A stretch of 64,000 nt of DNA from Actinomycetota bacterium (GTDB lineage Bacteria > Actinomycetota > Actinomycetes > Actinomycetales > Dermatophilaceae), in assembly GCA_020161845.1 (NCBI GenBank), contig JAIUNK010000003.1, positions 124,001 to 188,000 of the forward strand. Reading direction: 5' to 3'. The notes under the pieces were generated by a model. That model was not told the DNA's origin, searched no databases, and saw only the letters and a program-made list of their open reading frames with translations. Of the stretch, positions 50,934 through 59,157 are shown in pieces (positions within the stretch are counted from its first letter, which is position 1; each line of letters begins with the position of its first letter). Position numbers and translations under genes: made by a program.

Positions 50934-50969
50934 GCAGCGTTGGGGTCGTGATAGCGACACCAACGCTGC
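50934..50969. repeat. Dispersed hairpin repeat, copy C
   Basis: A 36-base hairpin related to copies A and B. The stem GCAGCGTTGG / CCAACGCTGC is perfect; both arms changed together (GGG to GCG, CCC to CGC) relative to A and B. The loop keeps TCGTGATAGC, and the inner GTCG / CGAC can pair. The flanks are unrelated to A and B except for CCTGCA-type fragments. It lies in the 240-base gap after helY. Confidence 0.75.
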
Positions 50970-51116
50970 ATTCATGCCTGCAACCTCGGGGGGAGGACCG
51001 GCTCGTCCCGCATAGCGTCTGACCGACCCCCACCGGCCGGGCGATCCCCACCTCGCTAGGCTGGGCCGTTCTGGCGGGCGGACAGCGGCGTCCCGGTGCC
51101 GGTGAGGGGTGTGGCG

Positions 51117-52376
51117 ATGCGGGCGCGAGGGTTCCACTACGGCTGGGTCATCGTCGGGGTCGGGGTCGTCGTCTCGATGGCCGTGCTCGGGCTCGCGCGT
51201 TTCGCGTTCGGGATGGTGCTGCCGTCGATGCAGCGGGCGCTGGACCTGTCGTATGAGCAGATGGGCTGGATCGGGACCAGCAACTTCCTCGGCTACCTGC
51301 TCGGCGCCTCGTCGTCCGGCGCCCTGACGGCCCGGTGGGGGCCGCGCCGCGTCATCGTCGCCGCCCTGGCCCTCATCACGGTGGCGCTGGCCTGGGTCAG
51401 CATCGCGAGCGGGTTCGGGATGGTCCTGCTCGCGTTCACCGTCACCGGGCTCGGCAGCGGCGCGGGGAACGTGGCGATGGTCGGGCTGGTCTCGAGGTGG
51501 TTCCTGCGCAGCATGCGCGGGTGGGCGGCGGGCTTGGTGGTCGGCGGCATCGGGCTGGGCCTGATGCTGGCCGGGCTGCTGGTGCCGGCCGTTAACGTCT
51601 CGGCCGGGGCACTGGACGGGTGGCGCGTGAGCTGGCGGATCCTCGCGGCGGTGATCGCCGTCGTGGTGGTCATCGCGGCGGTGCTGTTGCGGGACAACCC
51701 ATCCGAGGTCGGGCTGAGCGCGGCTGGGCACCCGATCCGCGACGCCGTGGTGCCCGAGCCGGTGTCCCTGCCGGAGCAACGGCGCACGACGATCCGGCTG
51801 GGCCTGATCTACGCGATGTACGGCTTCAGCTATGCCATCTATGCGACCTTCATCGTGACCACGCTGGTCCGCGAGCGGGGCATCGCGGAGGGCTCGGCGG
51901 GGCTGATCTGGGCCGTCGTCGGCTTCCTGTCGCTGTTCTGCAGCCTGTTCGGCGCCCTGTCCGATCGGGTCGGCCGCAAGCTGGGGCTGGCCACCGTCTT
52001 CGGTCTGCAGGCGGTCGCCTTTCTGATCGTCGGGCTGCAGCTGCCGGGTGGGCTGGTCTATCTGTCGGTGTTCCTGTTCGGAATCTGCGCCTGGAGCGTG
52101 CCGGGGATCATGGGCGCGACCGCGGGCGATTACATGCCGCCCGAACAGGCGATCAAGGCACTCGGCGCGCTGACCGTGTTCTTCGGGATCGGCCAGGCCG
52201 CCGGACCCGCCATCGCGGGCATCCTGGCGGAGCGGACCGGCCAGTTCGCGATCGGCTACCTGCTGGCCGCCGCGGCGGCCGTGCTGGGGGCGGCGGGCTC
52301 CCTGGCGATGCGCCAGCCCGGCACCCACGCATCCCCACATCCGACGCCGACCGGCAGTCCCGCCGCCGACCGCTAA
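51117..52376 (+). CDS. Major facilitator superfamily transporter
   Basis: 419 residues with about twelve membrane segments in two halves. HYGWVIVGVGVVVSMAVLGL starts the first helix; the motif-A-like loop after helix 2 reads GALTARWGPRRV, and the matching loop in the second half is GALSDRVGRKLGL. The FHYGWVIV start and the general pattern fit oxalate/formate-antiporter-like or YbfB-like members. The substrate cannot be told. ATG 51117 has AGGGG seven bases upstream; a GTG at 51096 is in frame. TAGGCT at 51058-51063 may be its -10. Confidence 0.9.
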   Translation: MRARGFHYGWVIVGVGVVVSMAVLGLARFAFGMVLPSMQRALDLSYEQMGWIGTSNFLGYLLGASSSGALTARWGPRRVIVAALALITVALAWVSIASGFGMVLLAFTVTGLGSGAGNVAMVGLVSRWFLRSMRGWAAGLVVGGIGLGLMLAGLLVPAVNVSAGALDGWRVSWRILAAVIAVVVVIAAVLLRDNPSEVGLSAAGHPIRDAVVPEPVSLPEQRRTTIRLGLIYAMYGFSYAIYATFIVTTLVRERGIAEGSAGLIWAVVGFLSLFCSLFGALSDRVGRKLGLATVFGLQAVAFLIVGLQLPGGLVYLSVFLFGICAWSVPGIMGATAGDYMPPEQAIKALGALTVFFGIGQAAGPAIAGILAERTGQFAIGYLLAAAAAVLGAAGSLAMRQPGTHASPHPTPTGSPAADR

Positions 52377-52458
52377 TTGCGCACTGCTGGCTGCTGATGA
52401 GGGCCGGACGTAGGCCGGCCAGAACGCGGCTCAAGCGGGTCGGATCCCGCCAACCGGG

Positions 52459-53469
52459 TCAGCCGAGCTGCAGCGCCGCCAGGAGGCGGTTGAAGTTGGT
52501 GGTCAGGCGATACTCCACCGCCAACTCGGACAGCAGCCGCAGATCGGCGACCTGCCGGGGCAGCGCCGTCGCGGCGTCGAGATCCGCGTCGATGTCGGTG
52601 GGCAGCGGGCAGTCCCGGGCCACCCGCACCACCGCCGGCGCGACGTCGAGATAGGCCCGCGACGCGGCCAGCTTCTTCGCGACGGCGCCCTTGAGCCGGA
52701 TGTCCACCGCGTCGATCGCGGCGATCAGCCCGCCCAGGTCGCCGTACGTCCCCAGCAGGCTCGCCGCCGTCTTCTCGCCCACGCCGGGCACGCCCGGCAG
52801 CCCGTCCGAGGGATCGCCGCGCAGCACGGCCAGGTCGGCATAGAGATCGCCGGTACCCACCCCGTACGTCGTCCGCAGGTAGCCCTGATCGACCACCGTC
52901 GCGTCCCGCACCCCGCCGCGCGCGGTGTAGAGCACCCGCACCCGCGCGGCGTCGTCGACCAGCTGGAACAGGTCCCGGTCGCCGGTGACGATGTCGACCG
53001 GCCGGCCCGCGGCAACCGCGCGGGTGGCCAGGGTGCCGATGACATCGTCCGCCTCGTACCCCGCCGCGCCCACCCGCGCCAGCCCCACCGCGGCCAGCGC
53101 CCCGACGATCGCCGGCACCTGCGGCGCCAGGCCATCCGGGGTCTCCTCGGCGTCGACGCTGCCGTCCGCGAGGCGGTGGGTCTTGTACGTCGGGACCGCC
53201 GCGACCCGAAAGGCCGGGCGCCAGTCGTCGTCCCAGCAGGCCACCAGCCCGGTGGGGCGGTGCGCCGAGATCAGGGTGGCCAGCATGTCCAGGAACCCGC
53301 GAATCGCGTTGTTCGGCGGCTGCGTCGGGTCCTCGCGCCGATCGGGCACGCCGTAGAAGGCGCGGAAATACAGGCTGGCGGCGTCGATCAGCATCAGTGG
53401 GCCGGGCCCTTGGCCTGCGGCGTCGTGGGACCGGGCAACGGGGGAGGGGGTCGGTTCGCTCGGGGTCAT
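52459..53469 (-). CDS. 5'-3' exonuclease / flap endonuclease
   Basis: 336 residues. Equivalent to the N-terminal nuclease domain of DNA polymerase I, without polymerase. Metal-binding acids lie in LMLIDAASLYFRAFYG (first Asp), GYEADDVIGTLA (about 142-153, Asp pair), IVTGDRDLFQLVDD (about 163) and the helix-hairpin-helix GVPGVGEKTAASLLGTYG (about 223-240). It removes 5' flaps or RNA primers. Stand-alone copies beside polA are common in actinobacteria. The first 25 residues are unconserved; the ATG at residue 26 (MLIDAAS) is an alternative start. Confidence 0.95.
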   Translation of the reverse strand: MTPSEPTPSPVARSHDAAGQGPGPLMLIDAASLYFRAFYGVPDRREDPTQPPNNAIRGFLDMLATLISAHRPTGLVACWDDDWRPAFRVAAVPTYKTHRLADGSVDAEETPDGLAPQVPAIVGALAAVGLARVGAAGYEADDVIGTLATRAVAAGRPVDIVTGDRDLFQLVDDAARVRVLYTARGGVRDATVVDQGYLRTTYGVGTGDLYADLAVLRGDPSDGLPGVPGVGEKTAASLLGTYGDLGGLIAAIDAVDIRLKGAVAKKLAASRAYLDVAPAVVRVARDCPLPTDIDADLDAATALPRQVADLRLLSELAVEYRLTTNFNRLLAALQLG

Positions 53470-53511
53470 GGGGTTCGCTCCGTGGGGGGTCGGCCGGCGC
53501 GGCGGTGCGCG

Positions 53512-53997
53512 TCAGCGGGCGATGGGGGCGTACGTCGCGGCGGTGAGCCGGGCCAGGTCGGCCGGGGCCAGGGAGATGTCGAAACCACGCCGACCGCCGG
53601 AGACGTACGCCGTGGCCAGCGCACGCATCGACGTGTCCAGCACGGTGGGCAGCCGGCGGCGCTGACCGAGCGGGCTGATGCCGCCCACGACGTACCCGCT
53701 GCTGCGCTGCGCCGCCGCGGGCTGCGCCATCGCGACCGACTTGACCCCGAGCGCCGCGGCCATCGCCTTGAGGTCGAGTTGCCGATCGACCGGCACCAGG
53801 CCGACCGCCAGGCCGTCGGGGCCGGTGACGACCAGGGTCTTGAAGACGTGCGCGGACGGTACGCCGAGCGCCGCCCCGGCTTCGGGCCCGTAGGCGGGGG
53901 CCGCCGGGTCGTGTGCGTAGAGGTGTTCCGCAAAGGGCACCCCGGCCGCGGTGAGCACGGCCGTGGCGGGGGTCGCGCCCGCGTTCTTGGTCGCCAT
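53512..53997 (-). CDS. ybaK: Cys-tRNA(Pro)/aminoacyl-tRNA deacylase YbaK-like
   Basis: 161 residues. It hydrolyses cysteine mischarged on tRNA-Pro. Family signatures: VFKTLVVTGPDGLAVGLVPV (about 51-70, with the conserved Lys in VFKTL), LDLKAMAAALGVKSVAMA and GYVVGGISPLGQRRRLPTVLD (about 101-121). The last one, GGISPLG, is the YbaK/EbsC core. The length (about 160) is normal. It lies 42 bases beyond the exonuclease start in the same direction. Confidence 0.95.
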   Translation of the reverse strand: MATKNAGATPATAVLTAAGVPFAEHLYAHDPAAPAYGPEAGAALGVPSAHVFKTLVVTGPDGLAVGLVPVDRQLDLKAMAAALGVKSVAMAQPAAAQRSSGYVVGGISPLGQRRRLPTVLDTSMRALATAYVSGGRRGFDISLAPADLARLTAATYAPIAR

Positions 53998-54392
53998 GCG
54001 CCCATGCTCTCAGGCGCTGGGCGGCCGTCGTACCGGAGCCGCGCGGCGCCACCCGAGACAGGGCCACTGGCGGCATGGCTGGCGGCGTCAACTCGGGTCC
54101 GCGGGAACTGAAGAAGGGGCGGACCCCCGCCATCACGCGCAGATTGCCGCGCTGACCTGCAGGGTTGCCCGTCGGGACCAGTCGGGGACGGATTGACACC
54201 GCTCCGCTGCGGGCTAGGTTGGAGCAGTCGCGCGGCGAGCAAGCGCACCTCGTGGCGGACTCGAGGTCGCAAACGCCCAGTAGAAAACACCCTGCTACCG
54301 GGGAAGGTACCAACGGCGTTCGCGGCCCGGCCCTGTCCGGGGCCCTCGCCCCGGGCAGGGCGCGTCCATGCAGGCCAGGTAGCCTGTCCGAT
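53998..54392. other. 395-base gap before lnt
   Basis: Between the divergent ybaK and lnt genes. No protein-like frame or RNA gene is seen. The only signal I would support is TAGCCT at 54380-54385, seven bases before the lnt GTG, a likely -10 element of a leaderless promoter. Confidence 0.6.
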
Positions 54393-55982
54393 GTGCCGGC
54401 CCGCCTCCTCCTCTGCCTGGTCGGCGGGCTCGCGCTCTGGCTGTCGCAACCCGGCATCGACCTGTGGCCCGCGGCCCCCGTAGGGGTCGCGCTGCTCGCG
54501 CTGGGCGCGCATCGCGCCGGAGCACGCCGCGGCGCGCTGGTCTCGTTCGCCGGCGGCCTGGCCGCCTTCCTGCCGATGCTGTCCTGGACCGGTATCTACG
54601 TGGGCCCGCTGCCCTGGGTGGCGTTGGCCGTGCTGCAGGCCCTCTACGTCGCCCTGCTCGGGGCGCTGTGTGGCGGCCTGCGGGTGCCGGACCGGGGCTA
54701 TCCGCTGCTGGTCGCGCTGGCGTGGGTCGCGACCGAGTTCGCGCGCAGCACCACGCCGTACGGCGGCTTTCCGTGGGGCCGCCTCGCCTTCGGGGTGGTG
54801 GACTCGCCGTTCGCCAGGGTCGCCGCCCTCGCGGGGGCCCCGGGCGTGGGTTTCGTCGTGGCGTTGTGCGGCGGCTCCCTCGCCCTGGGCGCTCTGGCGC
54901 TGGTCGACCGGCTGCGCACCCGGGGCAGCCTCGACCGACGCCGCACGACCCCTCGCCCGGTCGCGCTGGTCCAGGGCGTTCTGATCCCGGTCGCACTACT
55001 CCCGATCGGCGCGGCCGCCGCCACCGTTCTGCTCCCGCTGCTGATCCCGCTGCCGACGCAGGGGCCGGCCGCCCGCGTGGTCGCGATCCAGGGTGACGTT
55101 CCCACGGCGGGCCTGGACTTCAACGCCCAGCGTCGGGCCGTCCTGGACAACCACGCGAGGGTCACCGCGCAGGCGGCGGCACAGCTGCGGCAGCGGGGTG
55201 AGCGCACCCCGGACCTGGTGCTCTGGCCGGAGAACGCCTCCGACATCGATCCGCTGCGCAATCCGGACGCTGCCGAGGTGATCCGGCGCGCTGTCGCGGA
55301 GATCGCCGCCCCGACCGTGGTGGGCGCGGTGCTCGCCGAGCCGGTCGGCTACGTGACCAATGCGGCGCTGCTCTACGAGCCGGGGGTGGCGGATCCGACG
55401 CAGCGCTACGACAAGCGGCACCCGGTGCCCTTCGCCGAGTACATCCCGCAGCGCTCGTTCTGGCGGATGTTCTCCGACAAGGTCGACCTCGTCGGGAAGG
55501 ATTTCGTCGGCGGCACGCAAGTGGGGGTGTTGCAGGTGCCGCGGGCCGGGGGAGACCCGCCGATCCGGGCCGGGATGAACATCTGCTTCGAGGTGGCCTA
55601 CGACGACCTGGTCCGCGATGGGGTGACGCACGGCGCGAACCTGATCGTCGTGCAGACCAACAATGCGACGTTCGGCCGGACCCACGAGTCCGTGCAACAG
55701 CTGGCGATCTCCCGACTGCGCGCGATCGAGCACGGCCGCAGCGTCGTCCACATCAGCAACGTCGGGGTGAGTTCGCTGATCACCCCGGACGGCGCCACGC
55801 ACGGGTGGACCCCGCTGTTCGAGCCGGCGATCCTGTCGACGGACCTGCCGCTGCGGTCGGAGGCCACCCTGGCGACGCGTCTCGGTGACCTCCCGGCGCT
55901 GCTGGCGAGCGCCGCGATCGGCGCACTGGTCGTGCGGGGCGCGCTCGTCGGGCTGCGGGGGCGGCACCGTAGGATGAAGTGA
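54393..55982 (+). CDS. lnt: Apolipoprotein N-acyltransferase
   Basis: 529 residues. It adds the third acyl chain to lipoproteins at the outer face of the membrane. About seven N-terminal membrane segments (residues 3-225) precede a nitrilase domain with the triad Glu (LWPENASD, about 280), Lys (RYDKRHPVPF, about 340) and Cys (MNICFEVAYDD, about 397). A final membrane helix ends the protein. All three catalytic residues are present. Start GTG 54393 is seven bases after TAGCCT; the longer open frame is not membrane-like. Substrates in this window would include the lipoproteins at 7390 and 42761. Confidence 0.95.
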   Translation: MPARLLLCLVGGLALWLSQPGIDLWPAAPVGVALLALGAHRAGARRGALVSFAGGLAAFLPMLSWTGIYVGPLPWVALAVLQALYVALLGALCGGLRVPDRGYPLLVALAWVATEFARSTTPYGGFPWGRLAFGVVDSPFARVAALAGAPGVGFVVALCGGSLALGALALVDRLRTRGSLDRRRTTPRPVALVQGVLIPVALLPIGAAAATVLLPLLIPLPTQGPAARVVAIQGDVPTAGLDFNAQRRAVLDNHARVTAQAAAQLRQRGERTPDLVLWPENASDIDPLRNPDAAEVIRRAVAEIAAPTVVGAVLAEPVGYVTNAALLYEPGVADPTQRYDKRHPVPFAEYIPQRSFWRMFSDKVDLVGKDFVGGTQVGVLQVPRAGGDPPIRAGMNICFEVAYDDLVRDGVTHGANLIVVQTNNATFGRTHESVQQLAISRLRAIEHGRSVVHISNVGVSSLITPDGATHGWTPLFEPAILSTDLPLRSEATLATRLGDLPALLASAAIGALVVRGALVGLRGRHRRMK

Positions 55983-56016
55983 CCCGCGTCGTGACCGCCC
56001 CCGAGCCGAGGATGAG

Positions 56017-56907
56017 ATGCCAGCCTTCTCGCGTTTCCGTCAGGCCAGCCCGTCTCGTCCCGATCGGGACCGGCCACCGTTGGAGCGGGTCGTCGTGCTG
56101 ATTCCCACCTACAACGAGCGCGAGAACCTGCCGCTCATCGCGGCGCGGATCCGCGCGGCGGTGCCGGAGTGCGACGTGCTGGTCCTGGAGGACAACTCCC
56201 CGGACGGCACCGGTGAGGTCGCCGACCGGCTCGCCGCCGAAGACCCCAAGATCCAGGTCCTGCATCGGGCCGGCAAGGAGGGCCTGGGCAAGGCCTATCT
56301 CGCCGGTTTCGAGTGGGCCCTGGAGCGCGGCTACGACGCGGTCGTCGAGATCGACGCCGACGGCTCGCATCGGCCCGAACACCTGCCCGCGCTGCTGGCC
56401 GCCGCGGAGAACGCCGACGTCGTGATCGGCTCGCGCTGGGTGCCGGGTGGTTCGGTGGTCAACTGGCCGGCGCACCGCAAGGCGCTGTCCGTCTATGGCA
56501 ATCTCTACATCTCCGTGCTGCTGGGCATGCCGGTGCGCGACGCGACGGCCGGATTCCGGGTCTACCGCACCGAGGCGCTGCGCGCGATGGGCCTGGAGCG
56601 GGTCGAGTCGCACGGCTACTGCTTCCAGACCGACCTGACCTGGAAGGCCGTCAAGGCCGGCCTGCGGATCGTCGAGGTGCCGATCATGTTCGTGGAGCGG
56701 GAGATCGGGGACTCCAAGATGAGCGGGGACATCTTCCGGGAGTCGCTGCTCAACGTGACGTCATGGGGCGTGAAGTACCGGGCGGAGCAGGCCCGTAGCT
56801 GGCTGCGGCGGACGTCGCACCCGGCATCAGCGTCGGCATCGGGTGATCCGGCCGGTCCCCGGCGCCGGCGCGGGCGCCGCGGTCGCTGGCAGTCCCTGGA
56901 CGGCTGA
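56017..56907 (+). CDS. ppm1: Polyprenol monophosphomannose synthase
   Basis: 296 residues, a GT2-family glycosyltransferase. It transfers mannose from GDP-mannose to polyprenyl phosphate, the donor for lipomannan and protein mannosylation. Seen are VVLIPTYNERENLPLIAARI (about 27-46), VLEDNSPDGTGEVADRL, GLGKAYLAGFEWAL, the DxD region VVEIDADGSHRPEHL (about 110-124), IGSRWVPGGSV and DATAGFRVYRTEAL. No membrane domain of its own. In mycobacteria this domain is fused to Lnt in one protein; here it is a separate gene 34 bases after lnt. The C-terminal 30 residues are Arg/Ser-rich and variable. Confidence 0.95.
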   Translation: MPAFSRFRQASPSRPDRDRPPLERVVVLIPTYNERENLPLIAARIRAAVPECDVLVLEDNSPDGTGEVADRLAAEDPKIQVLHRAGKEGLGKAYLAGFEWALERGYDAVVEIDADGSHRPEHLPALLAAAENADVVIGSRWVPGGSVVNWPAHRKALSVYGNLYISVLLGMPVRDATAGFRVYRTEALRAMGLERVESHGYCFQTDLTWKAVKAGLRIVEVPIMFVEREIGDSKMSGDIFRESLLNVTSWGVKYRAEQARSWLRRTSHPASASASGDPAGPRRRRGRRGRWQSLDG

Positions 56908-56914
56908 GCCGCTC

Positions 56915-57508
56915 GTGGGTTCGGTGCACTTCCCCCCGCCCGGCTCCTCGGGTCCGTCCGGTCCGGGTGCGCGGGCCCGCCGGCGCGGGCCGGGCTGGCC
57001 GGTTCTTCTGGTGCTGACGTTCATCGTGGTCCCGTTGGCGGAGATCGCCGCCATCCTCGCCGTCGGGCGGACCATCGGGGGGTGGCCCACGGTAGGGCTG
57101 CTGCTGGTCGTCTCGCTGGTCGGTGCGTGGCTGATGAAACGCGAGGGCCGTACGGCGTGGCGGGCGCTGACCGAGGCCCTACGGACCGGACGCATGCCCG
57201 CCCGGGAAATCGTCGACGGGGCGCTCATTCTCATCGGCGGCACGCTGATGCTGACGCCCGGGTTCCTCACCGACATCGCCGGCCTGCTGCTGATCGCGCC
57301 GCCGACCCGACCGGCCGCCCGACGACTGCTCCAGGGCGCCGTGGAGCGACGGTTGCTGGCCGGCGCGGGATTCGGGGGTGGGCCGCCGTTCGGTGGTGGA
57401 CCGTTTGGCGGCGGCCCGTCCGGTGCCGGCCCCTCCAGCGGCCCATTCGGGGGCGGCCCTGATCGACCCGGGGACGGGCCCGACGTCATCCCCGGTGAGG
57501 TCCGCTAG
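56915..57508 (+). CDS. fxsA: FxsA family membrane protein
   Basis: 197 residues. FxsA (E. coli YjeG) affects phage T7 exclusion when overproduced; the normal role is unknown. Conserved part (about 28-120): WPVLLVLTFIVVPLAEIAAI, VGLLLVVSLVGAWLMKREGR and LMLTPGFLTDIAGLLLIAPP. The tail (about 145-197) is Gly/Pro-rich with repeated FGGG. The frame is open from 56843, overlapping ppm1; GTG 56915 just after that stop is a more natural start. Third gene of the lnt-ppm1-fxsA run. Confidence 0.88.
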   Translation: MGSVHFPPPGSSGPSGPGARARRRGPGWPVLLVLTFIVVPLAEIAAILAVGRTIGGWPTVGLLLVVSLVGAWLMKREGRTAWRALTEALRTGRMPAREIVDGALILIGGTLMLTPGFLTDIAGLLLIAPPTRPAARRLLQGAVERRLLAGAGFGGGPPFGGGPFGGGPSGAGPSSGPFGGGPDRPGDGPDVIPGEVR

Positions 57509-57568
57509 CGCCGCACGGCCGCCAAGAGTTCGGTGCCGCGCGGAGGGCGGTGCTCAGGCGGAGTTCGG

Positions 57569-57925
57569 TCAGGCCGTCTGCTTGCCGGAGGTTTCGCCGC
57601 GGGAGGCGCGCAGCAGCGCCAGTCGCTCCTCCAGCAGTTCCTCGAGCTCGGCGATGGAGCGACGCTCCAACAGCATGTCCCAATGGGTGCGGGCGACCTT
57701 GACCGGCTTTTCCTCCGGCACGGGGCCGTCGATGAGCTTGGCCACCTGACCGCATCGGCACTCCCAGGTGGCGGGGATGTCGGCCTCGATCGAGAAGGGG
57801 AGCTCGCTGACGTGCTCGTTGGCGCACAGGTAGCGCACGAGCTGACGTTCGGAGAGCACGACGTTCGCGTCTGTCTCCATGCTGAGGGCGGAAAGGTTGG
57901 TTCCGCGCAGCGATCGTTCTGCCAT
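57569..57925 (-). CDS. rbpA: RNA polymerase-binding protein RbpA
   Basis: 118 residues. An actinobacteria-specific partner of RNA polymerase that stabilises the housekeeping sigma factor and open complex. MAERSLRGTNLSALSMETD at the start is the N-terminal tail and basic region; RYLCANEHVS and WECRCGQVA give the cysteine/histidine core (RbpA core domain); HWDMLLERRSIAELEELL is the sigma-interacting end. Convergent with fxsA. The ATG 57925 has AGGAG six bases upstream (minus strand). Confidence 0.96.
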   Translation of the reverse strand: MAERSLRGTNLSALSMETDANVVLSERQLVRYLCANEHVSELPFSIEADIPATWECRCGQVAKLIDGPVPEEKPVKVARTHWDMLLERRSIAELEELLEERLALLRASRGETSGKQTA

Positions 57926-58164
57926 GACTCCTCCGTAGGGCTGGCGTGATCCAGACGTGCGTGATCGTCTGGTGTGTGTCGGCGACTCTGCCGGGCCGTG
58001 CTGGGCGCGCCAACGCGCGAGCTCACGGCGCATTCCCCCCACCGGCGACAGGTCCGCGCTCGGTGACCTACGAACTGTAGCGGCGGGACGTCCTTCAGGG
58101 CGAACGACCTGAAGCGTGCGCGTGTTCCCGTGATCTTCCCCTCAGCCATCGCGGGCCGCCGCAC

Positions 58165-58190
58165 GTTTCCCTGACCGCACGACCGGGTAC
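58165..58190 (+). promoter_or_regulatory. SigB-type promoter of csbD
   Basis: GTTT at 58165-58168 and GGGTAC at 58185-58190 with 16 bases between, the pattern of stress-sigma (SigB/SigH-like) promoters in actinobacteria. It is 39 bases before the csbD ATG. Inferred from consensus alone, but CsbD is a known sigma-B-type regulon member in other Gram-positives. Confidence 0.6.
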
Positions 58191-58229
58191 CAGTGACCCG
58201 ACAGACACCGACGCGATCAGGAGGACGAT

Positions 58230-58403
58230 ATGGGTTTGGGCGACAAGATCAGGAACGCTGCCGACGACATGGGCGGCAAGGCGAAGGAGGCCGCCGGCAA
58301 GGCGACCGACGACCGGGACCTGGAGGCCGAAGGCAAGGGTGACCAGGCCGTGTCGGACCTGAAGCAGGCCGGCGAGAAGGTCAAGGACGCCTTCAAGCAC
58401 TGA
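58230..58403 (+). CDS. CsbD-family stress protein
   Basis: 57 residues, very hydrophilic: MGLGDKIRNAADDMGGKAKE, then AAGKATDD and EGKGDQAVSDLKQAGEKVKD. This is the CsbD pattern (in Bacillus subtilis a sigma-B general-stress protein of unknown action). The ATG has a textbook AGGAGG seven bases upstream. A SigB-type promoter lies before it and a strong hairpin terminator after it, so it is a single-gene unit. Confidence 0.92.
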   Translation: MGLGDKIRNAADDMGGKAKEAAGKATDDRDLEAEGKGDQAVSDLKQAGEKVKDAFKH

Positions 58404-58437
58404 GCAAAGCTGCGCACTGAGCAGCAAGCGTGACGGC

Positions 58438-58469
58438 GAGGGGGCGCTAGCTTCGGCTAGCGCCCCCTC
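58438..58469 (+). terminator. Strong hairpin terminator after csbD
   Basis: A perfect 14-bp stem (GAGGGGGCGCTAGC and complement) with a TTCG tetraloop, 34 bases after the csbD stop. No U-run. Its strength and place make termination likely. Confidence 0.75.
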
Positions 58470-58677
58470 GTCGCATGTCCGGCCGATGCCCGCTAGGCGA
58501 GCATGGGGCCGATGTCGTCTCCCGAACCGGGCGCAGCAGGAGGCGCTCGGTACGGCGGGGCCAGGAGACATCGGCGCGGGTCACCAGCCCTGTCTACCCG
58601 TCGAGGGGGGCCGACGCCAACGATGACCGGGCCGCTGCCGGTCGCATCGCGGCGCCGGGCACGCCACAATCGGGGGC

Positions 58678-59097
58678 GTGGAACACCGGATCGCGTTCAA
58701 GGTCTATTACGAGGACACCGACAGCCTGGGGGTCGTCTACTACGCCAACTACTTCAAATACCTGGAGCGGGGGCGCTCGGAGTTCATCGCCACGACCGGG
58801 CGCGAGGTCGCCGAGTGGAACGACGCGGGCTACCTCTTCGTCGTCCATTCGCTCGAGGCTCAGTTCCGGCGCTCGCTGAAGCTCGGCGAGACCTTCGACG
58901 TGGTGACCACCCTGGAACTGCCGTCGCCGTATCGGTGTCGATTCCAGCAGCGCGTCGAGCGCGACGGGGAGGTCTGCGTCAAGGCTCAGGTGGACTGCGC
59001 CTGCCTCGACGCGGCGGGGAACCTCATCGAGGTCCCGGACCGGTTCCGCGAGATGGCGGTCGAGCCCGCGACGTCGCCGCGGCTCCGCCGGCCCTGA
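58678..59097 (+). CDS. Acyl-CoA thioesterase, YbgC type
   Basis: 139 residues, a single hotdog fold. The signature YYEDTDSLGVVYYANYFKYL (about 10-29, with the catalytic Asp in DTDSLG) followed by ERGRSEFIATTG is the YbgC/4-hydroxybenzoyl-CoA thioesterase pattern. VVHSLEAQFRRSLKLGETFD follows. It hydrolyses acyl-CoA thioesters; the real substrate is unknown. GTG 58678 is used because the fold begins at once (EHRIAFKVYY). No operon partners: divergently and convergently flanked by unrelated genes. Confidence 0.94.
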   Translation: MEHRIAFKVYYEDTDSLGVVYYANYFKYLERGRSEFIATTGREVAEWNDAGYLFVVHSLEAQFRRSLKLGETFDVVTTLELPSPYRCRFQQRVERDGEVCVKAQVDCACLDAAGNLIEVPDRFREMAVEPATSPRLRRP

Positions 59098-59157
59098 CCG
59101 GCGCCGCTGAGGGCTGGGGCTGCTTGCAGCAGCAAGCGGGCTGGCGCGGCTGGCGGC

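Noticed and set aside
52459-53469. A truncated DNA polymerase I
   Set aside because: Stand-alone 5'-3' exonucleases of this length are normal in actinobacteria, and no polymerase sequence follows.
56843-56914. Longer fxsA start overlapping ppm1
   Set aside because: The extra 24 residues are only Gly/Ala/Pro from the shadow of the ppm1 end, and a GTG lies right after the ppm1 stop.
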